64,000 nt of DNA from Cryomorpha sp963741985 (GCA_963741985.1 CAVUKD010000004.1:124001-188000); one strand, 5' to 3'. Shown: positions 43,254 through 53,650, numbered from the stretch's first letter. Numbers and translations are program-made. Notes: generated from the letters alone by a model not told the origin.

Positions 43254-46040
43254 ATGGAAAAACATCCCTACAAAGTAGATAAAGAACTCGAAACCAGCAC
43301 AGGCAAGCTGAAATACTTCAGTTTGAAGGAACTTGAAAATCAAGGTTACGGCATTTCCAAACTTCCCTTTTCTATCCGAATTCTGCTGGAAAATGTGCTG
43401 CGTAATTACGATAATTTTGCCATCACCAAAGAAAATATTGATACCGTACTTAACTGGAAGCCCGAGCGTTCGGATAAGGACATTCCGTATAAACCTGCGC
43501 GGGTATTGATGCAGGATTTCACTGGCGTACCGGCAGTAGTCGACATCGCATCGCTGCGGGCCGAAGCTGAACGGAAAGGAAAAGACCCGATGAAAATCAA
43601 CCCGTTGATACCAGTAGATCTCGTTATCGACCATTCCGTGCAGGTAGATTATTTCGGTACCAATTACGCATACGAAAGAAACGTCGAAAAGGAATACGAG
43701 CGCAATAGCGAGCGCTATCAGTTGCTTAAGTGGGCACAAAAAGGATTTGACAATTTCTCGGTAGTGCCTCCCGGAATGGGAATTTGCCACCAGGTAAATC
43801 TCGAATACTTGGCAAAAGGTGTCGTCAGTCGCGACGGGTATGCATTTCCGGACACCCTAGTAGGTACCGATTCGCATACACCAATGGTCAACGGTATAGG
43901 AGTAGTAGGATGGGGTGTGGGAGGAATTGAAGCAGAAGCAGCCATTCTCGGTCAGCCGATTTACTTTATCATGCCCGAAGTGCTCGGTTTGCGCCTTACG
44001 GGCAAACTGCCTGCTGGAACTACGGCTACGGATATGGTTTTGACCATTACAAAAATCCTTAGAGATCAAGGAGTAGTTGGAAAATTTGTGGAAGTATTTG
44101 GTCCCGGCCTCGATCATCTTTCCATTCCCGACAGGGCTACTATCGGCAATATGTCGCCCGAATTTGGATGTACCGTAACCTATTTCCCGATCGATGACCA
44201 GACGCTTACCTACATGACAAATACCAACCGTTCGAAAGAGCAGGTAGAACTCGTAGAAAAATACTGCAAAGCCAATATGCTCTGGCGAGAAGGAGAGGAC
44301 AAAATTACCTATTCAGATCTGGTTGAATTGGATTTGGGCACAGTGGTTCCAACCGTTGCTGGCCCGAAACGGCCTCAGGATAAAATCGTGCTCACCGAAT
44401 TGAACCAAACCTTTCAAAAATTGCTGCACGAAGTTCACGGGCGCTCATACATCGATCCGGGAAAAAGAGAAATTACACGTTGGCTGGCCGAAGGCGGAAG
44501 TCAGACCGAACGTACTGAAAATGTGAGAACGAACGGAAGAAATCAGTCGGAATTAAAGTCACAAGAGAAGAACGGCATGAAAACCGTGAGTATCGCCCGC
44601 AAAAACGAAGAGTTTACTATCAGCGATGGTTCTATCGCCATCGCAGCCATTACGAGCTGCACCAATACTTCGAACCCGAGTGTAATGATCGGTGCCGGAT
44701 TGGTAGCCAAAAAAGCCATAGAGCGTGGAATTGACGTAAAACCATGGGTAAAAACCAGTCTTGCTCCCGGTTCGAAGGTAGTTACCGATTATCTGAAAGC
44801 TGCCAATCTCCTCCCGGACTTGGAGGCACTGAATTTTCACTTGGTAGGCTACGGTTGTACTTCGTGCATAGGCAACAGTGGCCCGCTCCCACCTGACATT
44901 GCCAAAGCAGTAGATGACAATAAACTGGTGGTTGCCTCCGTCCTTTCGGGAAACAGAAACTTCGAAGCGCGCGTGCATCCTCAGGTAAAAATGAATTTCC
45001 TGATGTCGCCAATGCTGGTGGTGGCTTTTGCCCTCGCCGGTCGTGTCGATATCGACCTTACCAAAGATCCGCTCGGCGAAGACAGCAACGGTGAACCGGT
45101 ATATCTCAAGGATATCTGGCCTTCGACTGATGAGATAAATGCCGTGATGAAAGAAGTGCTTACGCCAAAAGATTACGCCAAAAATTACGATGAAATATTT
45201 GACGGCGATGCACAGTGGCGCGCACTGAAAGCTCCCGACACGAAAAGCTATAAATGGGATTCGAATTCCACGTACATCAAAGAAGCTCCCTTCTTCGTGG
45301 ATCTCTCGGATGAACCTGAGGATTCAAAAGATATCCATGGCGCCTATCCCCTGCTCGTCCTCGGCGATTCGATTACCACAGACCATATCTCACCTGCCGG
45401 ATCGTTTAGCAAAGATTCTCCTGCCGGAAATTATCTCATTAATCGGGGTGTGGAACGATTGGACTTTAATTCCTATGGTTCACGTCGTGGAAACGACGAG
45501 GTTATGACCCGTGGAACTTTTGCCAATGTGCGTATCAAGAATAAACTCGTTAATAAAGAAGGTGGATATACCAGCCATATTCCGTCCGGTAAAGAAATGT
45601 CTGTTTTTGACGCGGCTCAAAAATACGCTGAGCAAAAGACTCCGCTTATTGTCCTTGCAGGAAAAGAATACGGTAGTGGTTCTTCGCGTGACTGGGCGGC
45701 AAAAGGAACGGACCTTCTCGGAATAAGAGCGGTAATTGCCGAAAGCTACGAACGTATTCACCGCAGTAATTTGGTGGGAATGGGTGTACTTCCACTCCAA
45801 TATCTGGAGGGAGATACCGCAGATAGTCTCGGGCTTGATGGAACCGAAAAGTTCGATATCACCGGGGTAGCTGGCAGCCTTAGTCCTATGAAGAAACTAG
45901 ATGTTGTTGCGACCAAAAATTCCGGCGACACAATAAAATTTCAGGTTGTGGCTCGGTTGGATTCGGCAATCGAAATAGCCTATTATAAAAATGGCGGAAT
46001 ATTGCAGTATGTGTTGCGCGATTTTCTGAAAAACGATTAA
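43254..46040 (+). CDS. acnA: aconitate hydratase A
   Basis: This 928-residue TCA-cycle enzyme interconverts citrate and isocitrate. The [4Fe-4S] ligands are Cys469 (TSCTNTSNP), Cys535 and Cys538 (GCTSCIG), with the same spacing as in E. coli AcnA. Substrate residues are present in VGTDSHTPM and in the C-terminal swivel domain (GKEYGSGSSRDWAAKG). It belongs to the IRP/AcnA branch. The frame is complete, starts at ATG 43254 and is followed by a strong terminator, so it is monocistronic. Confidence 0.97.
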   Translation: MEKHPYKVDKELETSTGKLKYFSLKELENQGYGISKLPFSIRILLENVLRNYDNFAITKENIDTVLNWKPERSDKDIPYKPARVLMQDFTGVPAVVDIASLRAEAERKGKDPMKINPLIPVDLVIDHSVQVDYFGTNYAYERNVEKEYERNSERYQLLKWAQKGFDNFSVVPPGMGICHQVNLEYLAKGVVSRDGYAFPDTLVGTDSHTPMVNGIGVVGWGVGGIEAEAAILGQPIYFIMPEVLGLRLTGKLPAGTTATDMVLTITKILRDQGVVGKFVEVFGPGLDHLSIPDRATIGNMSPEFGCTVTYFPIDDQTLTYMTNTNRSKEQVELVEKYCKANMLWREGEDKITYSDLVELDLGTVVPTVAGPKRPQDKIVLTELNQTFQKLLHEVHGRSYIDPGKREITRWLAEGGSQTERTENVRTNGRNQSELKSQEKNGMKTVSIARKNEEFTISDGSIAIAAITSCTNTSNPSVMIGAGLVAKKAIERGIDVKPWVKTSLAPGSKVVTDYLKAANLLPDLEALNFHLVGYGCTSCIGNSGPLPPDIAKAVDDNKLVVASVLSGNRNFEARVHPQVKMNFLMSPMLVVAFALAGRVDIDLTKDPLGEDSNGEPVYLKDIWPSTDEINAVMKEVLTPKDYAKNYDEIFDGDAQWRALKAPDTKSYKWDSNSTYIKEAPFFVDLSDEPEDSKDIHGAYPLLVLGDSITTDHISPAGSFSKDSPAGNYLINRGVERLDFNSYGSRRGNDEVMTRGTFANVRIKNKLVNKEGGYTSHIPSGKEMSVFDAAQKYAEQKTPLIVLAGKEYGSGSSRDWAAKGTDLLGIRAVIAESYERIHRSNLVGMGVLPLQYLEGDTADSLGLDGTEKFDITGVAGSLSPMKKLDVVATKNSGDTIKFQVVARLDSAIEIAYYKNGGILQYVLRDFLKND

Positions 46041-46063
46041 ATAAGCGTTTTCTGTTAAAAAAG

Positions 46064-46095
46064 AAACGGGATGCCTAATTGGTGTCCCGTTTTTT
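46064..46095 (+). terminator. Rho-independent terminator of acnA
   Basis: AAACGGGA pairs with TCCCGTTT, extended by inner bases, followed by six T. It begins 24 bases past the aconitase stop. Confidence 0.88.
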
Positions 46096-46326
46096 AATGG
46101 CTTTTCACGTAAGTGAATACTCCTAAAATGGCAACAAATCGGGGAATGTAGTCCACATTAAGTGAAAGAAGGAAAGTCAGTCTTCAAACTTGACAACCTA
46201 AATTATACCGGTTGACAGCTCATTACAAGTGAATTAACTCATTCTTCCCTGCGGCTAAATCTCACCTCAACAATTTGGTCAGGGGTTTGCATTTATTAAA
46301 CCAAACAAAAAATAAAAACGTATACT

Positions 46327-46950
46327 ATGAAGAAAATAATCTTATCCACTCTTGTCCTTGGATTACTGTCTTTTGCCGCCCACGCGCAGTATTTTGGCGT
46401 GAAAGGAGGGCTAAATTTTTCAAATTTGCGCACCAATGACATCAACGATTCAAAAATTCGTACAGGATATCACTTTGGAGCTTTTGTGAGCCTTCCCATC
46501 ACTGATGGATTGGCATTTCAGCCCGAATTGCTATATTCTACAAAAGGTTCAACTGCATCTTACAATGAGGATTTAGGACCTTTCGTAAATGCAAATGGGG
46601 ATATAACCTTAAATCTGGATTATATCGACTTGCCTTTATTGGCCGTACTAAAAATCGGAGATGTTGCGGAAATACAATTCGGACCATACTTTGGGTTTTT
46701 AGCCAATAGCAGCGTCACAGCAACCGGTGATCTCGAAGGCTCACATAATTTCGACAATGATAATTTCAAAAATTTGGATTACGGACTTGCTGGTGGAGTC
46801 GCTATAAATTTATCTCTGCTCCAGCTGGGTGCCCGCTACAATTTAGGACTCCAGAAAATTCAGGATAGTGATACTGCCGATTTATTTTTCGGTGATGCCA
46901 AAAACTCCTACCTTCAATTATTTGCGGCCCTAAGGTTTGGCGACTATTAA
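46327..46950 (+). CDS. PorT-like outer-membrane beta-barrel protein
   Basis: This 207-residue protein has a signal ending AHAQY (about residue 20) and then GVKGGLNFSNL, the usual opening of OMP_b-brl_2/PorT-type porin-family proteins. Alternating strands lead to an FAALRFGDY end. Such barrels are abundant in Bacteroidota and mostly of unknown function. An A-rich leader precedes the ATG and a strong terminator follows it. Confidence 0.9.
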   Translation: MKKIILSTLVLGLLSFAAHAQYFGVKGGLNFSNLRTNDINDSKIRTGYHFGAFVSLPITDGLAFQPELLYSTKGSTASYNEDLGPFVNANGDITLNLDYIDLPLLAVLKIGDVAEIQFGPYFGFLANSSVTATGDLEGSHNFDNDNFKNLDYGLAGGVAINLSLLQLGARYNLGLQKIQDSDTADLFFGDAKNSYLQLFAALRFGDY

Positions 46951-46971
46951 AAAGACCTATATATATCTTTG

Positions 46972-47001
46972 AAAAGCTGTACCGAAAGGTGCAGCTTTTT
47001 T
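46972..47001 (+). terminator. Rho-independent terminator with GAAA loop
   Basis: AAAAGCTGTACC pairs with GGTGCAGCTTTT around a GAAA tetraloop, followed by T and A runs. It begins 22 bases after the barrel gene. Confidence 0.9.
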
Positions 47002-47032
47002 ATTAAAAAAAATTGAAAAACATTAAAGAAAT

Positions 47033-47419
47033 TTACCTTATTATCTTTTGACCAATAGTGCGGTTGTCTTTGCTGATACCCTGAAAGAAGTTAAAAGCCT
47101 TGGCATTAAGCAGCGAAAATTGATGAAGCGTTGTATCATCCACTTGCCCATAGATTTCAATATCCATGATAGCATATTCCTTCATTTTCAATAAATTCCG
47201 TTTCTGATAACTCAACTGATGCTCAAGCGCCTGAGAATCGGAAAACTTTGCTCGAAGTACAAATTCCTTGTCAGGTTCATCGAAATACCAGTAGTACTCC
47301 AATGTATTAGGACAATGGCGAACAACAGTATGAACGCATTCAGTAACCAATTGCGTGAATTCTTTAAGATCAGTCTCTGGTTTTAACTTGTATCTGGATG
47401 TAAGGTATATTCTTTCCAA
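47033..47419 (-). CDS. probable dimeric alpha-beta barrel (ABM-like) protein
   Basis: This is a 128-residue cytosolic protein. The first ~90 residues show the strand-helix pattern of an antibiotic-biosynthesis-monooxygenase type domain: TSRYKLKPETDL at the first strand, EYYWYFDEPDKEFVLRAKF in the middle and AIMDIEIYG at the end. The fold match is suggestive only, and no cofactor or catalytic residue can be named. It is isolated on the minus strand between two convergent units. Confidence 0.65.
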   Translation of the reverse strand: MERIYLTSRYKLKPETDLKEFTQLVTECVHTVVRHCPNTLEYYWYFDEPDKEFVLRAKFSDSQALEHQLSYQKRNLLKMKEYAIMDIEIYGQVDDTTLHQFSLLNAKAFNFFQGISKDNRTIGQKIIR

Positions 47420-47846
47420 AGGTTGTTTTCCTTTAATGTTTCTCGAACTAAAGGTGCGAAAATAATTTGAAATAATTACGTGTTTATTTTTTGTTTAGTG
47501 GTAATAAAGCTGTTGAAGTATAACAGAAAATCCTCTTAAAAGTAACGAATAGATCTTTAAGAATCTTACCCAACATATTAATTTACAGATAATAAAGCGA
47601 TCATATATTATCAGGTACACAAAAATTTTTCCGCGAAACAATTTGGAAGATAGTTTGTTTTATACTCCTCGAAAAATTTGAAGCCATTCGAAATATCGAA
47701 CGAAAAAGTTAAATAAAAGGTATATCCCTTGCTGCTCGGACAGTAGCACATTTCATGGCATTTCGCCGCATTGAGTTTCATATATGAGTTTGCAGTACAC
47801 AGGAAATAGGATTATTATTCAATAGAAAATTCAGCCAGTTGATTCC
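47420..47846. other. intergenic region with one short candidate frame
   Basis: This is AT-rich DNA. The only item of note is a 56-codon frame at 47611-47781 on the minus strand, listed separately. No RNA gene was recognised. Confidence 0.5.
47611..47781 (-). CDS. possible small Cys-containing protein (doubtful)
   Basis: This is a 56-codon frame with ATG at 47779-47781 and TGA at 47611-47613. The product contains CHEMCYC near the start and two further cysteines near the end. It has no -7 box close by and no recognised relative, and such a length can occur by chance in this AT-rich DNA. It is given for completeness. Confidence 0.2.
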   Translation of the reverse strand: MKLNAAKCHEMCYCPSSKGYTFYLTFSFDISNGFKFFEEYKTNYLPNCFAEKFLCT

Positions 47847-50243
47847 TTATTTCACGATTTGCACATCCACACGGCGTGCATTTTCATCGTAATTTTCGGT
47901 AGCATCTTCGGCACCTTTGCTTAAAATAGTAATGCGGGACGCATCAATTCCTTTTGCCATCAGATAATCCTGAACACTTTGCGCCCGCTTTTCAGAAAGA
48001 GCAAGATTGTATGTAGCATTTCCGCTTTTGTCTGTATGTCCGGTAAGGACTACTTTTCGTTCGGGATCATTTTTTAAATCTTGAACTACCTGATTCAGCT
48101 CAGGCTGGCTCGTGGATTCGAGTGAGGTGCTGTTTAAGCCAAAATTACAGACAACCGGGTATGATGCTGCGAGTGCCTTTTTTGTGGAAGTACTTTTTTC
48201 AACAGGTTTCGTTGTCTCAGCTTCATGCGAAACAGGATTTTTCGGAACAGTATCCTCGACGGCGGGAGAGGTCAGGACAGTTGGAACATTTTCATTCGCA
48301 TGTGGAATGGAATCCTCTTCGTAAGGAATAGCGTTACTTACCATTTTGGCGGTATCAGTTGCTATGGAAAGTGTGTCATTCACAACCGACGCGGTGTCTG
48401 CCGCCGATGAATTTCTATCGAAATAATGACCTATAGGCGGATTGGCCACATATCCGGAATCTCGCGGGTTGAGACCTTTCAAACGCTCTATTTCCATTTG
48501 GAGACTATCCACTTTTGCTTTGGTGGTAGCATTTTCGACAAATACGGTATCGGGTTTTACCTTATTGCCACGCGTAGAAATCGCTCCAACAGCAGTTCCG
48601 GCAGCTCCAGCGGCCAGCACTTTTCCAAGATCGTTATTGTCGCGCTTATCTTCTCTCGCCATCTTTTCAATGGCCTTTTGGTTTTCACTGATTTGATTGG
48701 TCTGATTTTCAATAAGCTTGTTTTGACGATCTATGCTTTTTTGTAAATCATCCGAGTTATTGTCGCTCACATTTTGTGATGTATACTTATCCGATTTTTC
48801 ATCTGATGTTTTCTTTTTTTCAGCATCTTCTTCATTTTTAATATTGGTATTGTCGGTCGATTTCGCTTGCTGAACAACGTAGATTGTATCCACCCTTGAC
48901 GGATCCTTTTCTTCCAAAATTTTTGACTGGCTGGAAGTATCTGATCTTTGGATATAGACCGTATCGACAGGGCTACGAATAGAGTCTTTATGAACCTTAT
49001 CTTTGGCAGTTTTCGCACGCAATGTATCCGACGGAACCGGCACAGTTTTTCCTGCAATTTTTTGGGGCTGATTGGCTGAAGTATCAGCTTTAGCTTTCGA
49101 GGTGCTCACTGAATCGACAACCACTTTTGATACAACAAATGTATCTACTTTCGATGTGTTCACCTTATCTACAAGCATTTTTGAAGAATGAAGTGTATCC
49201 GCTTTTGCTTTCGAGTTATTGAACAAATCGACCCGCATCCTTGAAGTTCCAACAGCCTCTGCAAGCACTTTTGTAGTATGCACGGTATCTACCTGTGCTT
49301 TCAAAATATCCATAGAATCGGCAACCATTTTTGAAGCAGGAACCGAATCCCGGATGACTTCTTCAGTGCGAAGCGAATCTTCTAGAGTTCTCATCGTATC
49401 TATAGTTGAAGTCCTGCGCTGGTACAAACTATCAAAATGCATAAAGATCTTAAGCGAATCCGCACGACTGAGAGACATATCCTTCTGGGAATCACTGGCC
49501 GTATCTTTCGGCAAGATATCTCGCATTTCTGCTAAATCGGGATCTATTTTCACTGAATCATTTAACAGCCATAAATCCGTCATTTTAGAATCCATTTTAC
49601 TCATTTCACTAAGTTGCTCTGCCAAACCTGATGGAATAAATACAGGTGCAATAAATTTACTCTTGCGATTTCCAAAATGATAATTCAAACCAACTTTCCA
49701 TACGTTGAAACGCTCATTTTTAGCAATATCACCTGCTGTTAAACTGGCCTTTGAGCTTAATATTTCCACTCCCAATTCTGCACTGATACGATCTCCGAAG
49801 CGAAATTTTAATCCATTTTCAAATCCGAAGGTTAAATCGTTCGACGAACCATTGATTTTATCAATTTCATTTTTGCGAGTGGCATAGCCCAGTTCCAGCC
49901 GGTGAAAAATCGAAACTGCCGCCCGTTCGCTAAATAAATATCCATTGTCCCAATGATATCCCAAACCAATTAATCCGGAAGAAATATCTCGTTCAGAAGC
50001 GCCTTTAAAGTGCAGATGCGAAAAATGTATGCCCAAGGTAAAATCATTGCCCAACCGGTGTTCGACACGCAATCCATATGCATACTGATTGGGTGAATCG
50101 GGAATTTCTACATCATTGTTTCGGGTAAAAAACCCAGCATATGGACTGAACTGCCAATCGTATAGATCTCGCTGTGCATCGGCTGTTATGGGACGCAATG
50201 CCACAAAAGCCAGGAATAGAAATATTGTTTTAAATGCTTTCAA
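47847..50243 (-). CDS. OmpA-family outer-membrane protein with ten-residue repeat domain
   Basis: This 798-residue envelope protein has a signal peptide (1-24, ending TADAQ), then a predicted 8-stranded barrel (about 25-200). A long Ser/Thr/Asp/Lys-rich region (about 205-640) follows; near residues 300-390 it contains about nine ten-residue repeats (SK-hydrophobic-x-V-D-x-V-x-T). The C-terminal OmpA peptidoglycan-binding domain spans about 690-798, with VVLTGHTDKSGNATYN and NARRVDV. Thus it probably tethers the outer membrane to peptidoglycan. The middle contains an Ala-rich AAGAAGTAVGA segment. It is 37 bases downstream of the next gene and likely cotranscribed. Confidence 0.88.
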   Translation of the reverse strand: MKAFKTIFLFLAFVALRPITADAQRDLYDWQFSPYAGFFTRNNDVEIPDSPNQYAYGLRVEHRLGNDFTLGIHFSHLHFKGASERDISSGLIGLGYHWDNGYLFSERAAVSIFHRLELGYATRKNEIDKINGSSNDLTFGFENGLKFRFGDRISAELGVEILSSKASLTAGDIAKNERFNVWKVGLNYHFGNRKSKFIAPVFIPSGLAEQLSEMSKMDSKMTDLWLLNDSVKIDPDLAEMRDILPKDTASDSQKDMSLSRADSLKIFMHFDSLYQRRTSTIDTMRTLEDSLRTEEVIRDSVPASKMVADSMDILKAQVDTVHTTKVLAEAVGTSRMRVDLFNNSKAKADTLHSSKMLVDKVNTSKVDTFVVSKVVVDSVSTSKAKADTSANQPQKIAGKTVPVPSDTLRAKTAKDKVHKDSIRSPVDTVYIQRSDTSSQSKILEEKDPSRVDTIYVVQQAKSTDNTNIKNEEDAEKKKTSDEKSDKYTSQNVSDNNSDDLQKSIDRQNKLIENQTNQISENQKAIEKMAREDKRDNNDLGKVLAAGAAGTAVGAISTRGNKVKPDTVFVENATTKAKVDSLQMEIERLKGLNPRDSGYVANPPIGHYFDRNSSAADTASVVNDTLSIATDTAKMVSNAIPYEEDSIPHANENVPTVLTSPAVEDTVPKNPVSHEAETTKPVEKSTSTKKALAASYPVVCNFGLNSTSLESTSQPELNQVVQDLKNDPERKVVLTGHTDKSGNATYNLALSEKRAQSVQDYLMAKGIDASRITILSKGAEDATENYDENARRVDVQIVK
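49071..49338 (-). repeat. coding repeat: about nine degenerate 30-bp units
   Basis: Within the OmpA-family gene, units such as SKAKADTLHS, SKMLVDKVNT and SKVVVDSVST follow each other with a period of ten residues. One unit is two residues shorter (SKVDTFVV). The DNA has diverged, so expansion is not recent. Confidence 0.7.
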
Positions 50244-50280
50244 TTCATTAGAAATTTAGGATATTACAACTATTCTGGCT

Positions 50281-51450
50281 CTACCGATTCAGCCCCAACC
50301 ACAAGTTAATTTCTATACTTGCTCCTATGAAAGGACGTACAAACAATGTGTTGTCGCCACCTTTATTTTCCAATAGGGTAGCTCCCAGATTAAAGCGAAT
50401 AAAATAAGCCGCTTTGTATCCATAAGCTAAATAGAAAGGGCGTCCAACGAGTGGCCCAGTATAGGTTTCACCATTATCAAATTGAAAATCATTAAAGAAA
50501 ACACCTGTCGAAATGGAACTATTACTCCAAAATTTACCTGAAAAGTTTGGATTGGCCAAGGGAAACGAAATCCCCAAATAGGGCGCACTGTCATAATCAA
50601 TCTTTTCGTTGAATCCGCCTGAATTATGCACTGCACCATACCCTACGTTTATGGCCACTACATTGCGGGTATGCTGGGTTTCATAATCCGTAATCACCCG
50701 TGAGATTTCCAGAATGGCAAGATCGTAAGACAGATATTGGTCTATTTCACGTTTTATTACCTTTTGCAAATTCTCCAACTGAACTTTGAAGTATTCAATT
50801 TTTTGGTTATTCGTTTCTTCATCCTCATTCTTTTTGAGCACATTGAACTTTCCTTTTTTCAGATTCAGATCGTCCATATTTTCCAACTGATCAAGAACCA
50901 AATCTGAAAATCCAGGAAATGACACATTGAGTTTGCTCTTGAACAACACCAAGCCATCCCTCATGAGTTTGTTAAGATCTTTGACCATCTCTTTCGGATC
51001 TTTATTTAAATCCACATCATTTTTCGATGCTACGACATTGAGCTGCACATAGGATCGCACAGCATCGTACACCTGCTGCTTGAGATTTGTCTTTTCGACT
51101 GGAGTCATGTCGCGATAATATTTTATCTCGATCGTATATTTGGTGCTCGATCGCAAACTATAGCTTACGGGAATAAAGAAATTGGTAGCACTATCAGTAC
51201 CTACCGGTGATGTCCAAACGGAAGTGTGAAGAGGATCCTTCTCGCGATTATCAGAGCTATAGATTTCGACGGCTACCGAAGAAATATTTTGGGGTAGCAC
51301 CCCGGATAAAATCCAAGGCGTTTCGGCTGGCAGTTTCTGGTTTTCACCAAACCAGTTTTTCTCATAATCATATTGAACGCTCTCAAACTGAGCTTTGGCG
51401 ACAATTGCAGTTAACAAGAGTAATCCACAGAGTAAAAATCTATTTACCAT
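50281..51450 (-). CDS. exported protein, probable barrel; partner of the OmpA-family protein
   Basis: This 389-residue protein has a signal peptide ending VAKAQ (about residue 20). An Ig-like beta region follows (about 25-120), then a helical middle (about 120-250) and a C-terminal ~140 residues with barrel-type strands (VVAINVGYGAVHNSGG to INLWLGLNR). No family is recognised. It lies upstream of the OmpA-family gene in the same orientation, so an outer-membrane complex of the two is plausible but unproven. Confidence 0.78.
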   Translation of the reverse strand: MVNRFLLCGLLLLTAIVAKAQFESVQYDYEKNWFGENQKLPAETPWILSGVLPQNISSVAVEIYSSDNREKDPLHTSVWTSPVGTDSATNFFIPVSYSLRSSTKYTIEIKYYRDMTPVEKTNLKQQVYDAVRSYVQLNVVASKNDVDLNKDPKEMVKDLNKLMRDGLVLFKSKLNVSFPGFSDLVLDQLENMDDLNLKKGKFNVLKKNEDEETNNQKIEYFKVQLENLQKVIKREIDQYLSYDLAILEISRVITDYETQHTRNVVAINVGYGAVHNSGGFNEKIDYDSAPYLGISFPLANPNFSGKFWSNSSISTGVFFNDFQFDNGETYTGPLVGRPFYLAYGYKAAYFIRFNLGATLLENKGGDNTLFVRPFIGASIEINLWLGLNR

Positions 51451-51802
51451 ATTATTTCGGTCAAGTAATTGATTGCTATTTAGTTAATTTAACTTCTATC
51501 TGCGCACATTCGTCAAGTTATGAAGTCCATTTTTTTGGATTGACATTTGAATAGAAGCAAGTAAGAAAAAAAAAGAACCGATGTTCCATTGTTAAACAGG
51601 TTGATTGCTATAATGTTCGACCATTTTATAAATTGTTACATTAATGGAATCCTCTCCCCCAGTTAGAAAATCATTTTCACATCTGCGCGTATGTTCAGGT
51701 ATTCGTGGTTTATCCAAAACCCCAATCCTTGCAGGAAAGAAAAAGGATTGATATGACTTAATTCTTAGATTTGTTCACCCTATTTAAATAGAAACATCAG
51801 GC
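51451..51802. other. intergenic region between divergent genes
   Basis: No gene, RNA or convincing repeat was seen. The region presumably contains promoters for the envelope operon and for formate-THF ligase. Confidence 0.5.
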
Positions 51803-51810
51803 TATCTTTG
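51803..51810 (+). promoter_or_regulatory. -7 box for formate-THF ligase
   Basis: TATCTTTG matches TAnnTTTG, 29 bases before the ATG at 51840. Confidence 0.6.
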
Positions 51811-51839
51811 TAGCCTCTAACCTTCTAAAAACTGAATCT

Positions 51840-53507
51840 ATGAGCGATATTGACATAGCCCATTCCATAGCACTCAAACACATACGTGAGATCGGCGAAC
51901 AACTTAATATATCTGAAGATGAGCTGGAGCTTTTTGGTAAGTACAAGGCCAAGCTTCCGCTAAAATTGATAAATGACGACCGTATTGGGAAGAGTAAACT
52001 CATTCTAGTCACAGCCATGTCGCCCACACCTGCCGGCGAAGGTAAAACAACGGTTTCAATTGGGCTCGCGCAGGGAATGAACAAAATCGGTAAAAAGACC
52101 ACTGTCGTGCTTCGTGAACCATCGCTCGGACCGGTGTTCGGAATGAAGGGGGGAGCAGCAGGTGGCGGCTATAGCCAAGTGCTCCCTATGGAAGATATCA
52201 ACCTCCATTTCACCGGTGATTTTGCGGCGATTGAAAAAGCAAACAACCTACTGGCTGCATTGATCGACAATAATATTCAGAGCAAATCACGTACACTCGA
52301 CATTGACCCGCGCACGGTGGCATGGAAACGTGTGATGGATATGAACGACCGCAGCCTACGTAATATCATTACCGGTCTCGGCGGAATGGGTCAGGGCATT
52401 CCGAGCGAAGCCGGATTTAATATCACCGCTGCCTCCGAAATAATGGCCATCCTTTGTTTGGCCAAAGATTTGGAGGATTTAAAGAAGCGTATCGGGAATA
52501 TTTTTGTTGGTTTCACCACTACCAAGCGGCCGGTTTATGCGCGCGAACTGAATGCGCAGGGAGCCATGGCGGCATTGCTTAAGGATGCAATGAAACCAAA
52601 CTTGGTACAAACTATCGAAGGCACTCCGGCCATCATCCACGGAGGGCCATTTGCTAATATCGCTCAGGGAACCAATAGCGCAATTGCAACAAAAATGGGA
52701 CTTTCGCTTTCCGACTTTGTGGTTACAGAAGCCGGATTTGGTGCCGATCTCGGTGCAGAGAAGTTTCTTGACATTAAATGTCGTGCGGCCGGGCTTTCGC
52801 CAAATGCTGTGGTCATTGTCGCTACGATTCGTGCGTTGAAATTTCACGGTGGAATAGAATTGAAATCAATAAATGAACCCAATGCGGAAGCGGTAAAACT
52901 CGGACTGAAAAATCTGGAGAAACATATTGAAAACATAAAGAAATTTAACATCCCTCCTGTTGTAGCCATCAACAAATTCACAACCGACACCGATGCAGAA
53001 ATAGCTGCTGTGGAAGAGCTTTGCGCAAAATTGAATGTTCCGTGTGCTATGGCCGATGTTTGGGCTGAGGGGGGAGCCGGCGCTAAGAATTTAGCTGAAA
53101 AAGTAGCCACGACAGCTGAAAATTTTCAAGGACAGTTTGCACCCATTTACCCATTAAACATTTCTGTAAAGCAAAAAATTGAAACCGTCGCTCGCGAAAT
53201 ATACGGAGCTACCGGTGTTGAATTTGCCGCTCAGGCGGAAAAAGATTTGGCACTGATAGATAAATTAGGTTTGAACGATCTTCCCGTTTGCATTGCGAAA
53301 ACACAGTACTCCTTTTCGGATAATCCGGCGCTTTTAGGACGACCTGAAGGTTTTCATATTACAGTGCGGGAAATCGAAATTGCTGCAGGAGCGGGATTTT
53401 TAGTTCCAATTACCGGTACGATTATGCGCATGCCCGGTTTGCCAACCGTTCCTTCTTCGGAGGCGATTGATATTGACGCTGAGGGGAATATTACAGGATT
53501 GTTTTAA
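51840..53507 (+). CDS. fhs: formate-tetrahydrofolate ligase
   Basis: This 555-residue cytosolic enzyme makes 10-formyl-THF from formate, THF and ATP. The P-loop-like PTPAGEGKTT lies near residue 63, and MKGGAAGGGYSQVLPMEDINLHF is represented by its core GAAGGGYSQVLPMEDIN near 105. The EAGFGADLGAEKF segment of the family is present. The length and order of motifs are normal. It feeds one-carbon units into purine and serine metabolism. It is monocistronic with a clear promoter box. Confidence 0.97.
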   Translation: MSDIDIAHSIALKHIREIGEQLNISEDELELFGKYKAKLPLKLINDDRIGKSKLILVTAMSPTPAGEGKTTVSIGLAQGMNKIGKKTTVVLREPSLGPVFGMKGGAAGGGYSQVLPMEDINLHFTGDFAAIEKANNLLAALIDNNIQSKSRTLDIDPRTVAWKRVMDMNDRSLRNIITGLGGMGQGIPSEAGFNITAASEIMAILCLAKDLEDLKKRIGNIFVGFTTTKRPVYARELNAQGAMAALLKDAMKPNLVQTIEGTPAIIHGGPFANIAQGTNSAIATKMGLSLSDFVVTEAGFGADLGAEKFLDIKCRAAGLSPNAVVIVATIRALKFHGGIELKSINEPNAEAVKLGLKNLEKHIENIKKFNIPPVVAINKFTTDTDAEIAAVEELCAKLNVPCAMADVWAEGGAGAKNLAEKVATTAENFQGQFAPIYPLNISVKQKIETVAREIYGATGVEFAAQAEKDLALIDKLGLNDLPVCIAKTQYSFSDNPALLGRPEGFHITVREIEIAAGAGFLVPITGTIMRMPGLPTVPSSEAIDIDAEGNITGLF

Positions 53508-53650
53508 ATACTTCGGCTGATGCCGAAGGGATTGAAATGGATTTTAAACCCGAGGACTGTCTCACAGATTACCTCGTGTTGCTAAAGAATTCGGGGTATT
53601 AGTGTCATATTCAAACTCTACTACATTTCCCCGAAACAAAAATGGCGCAG

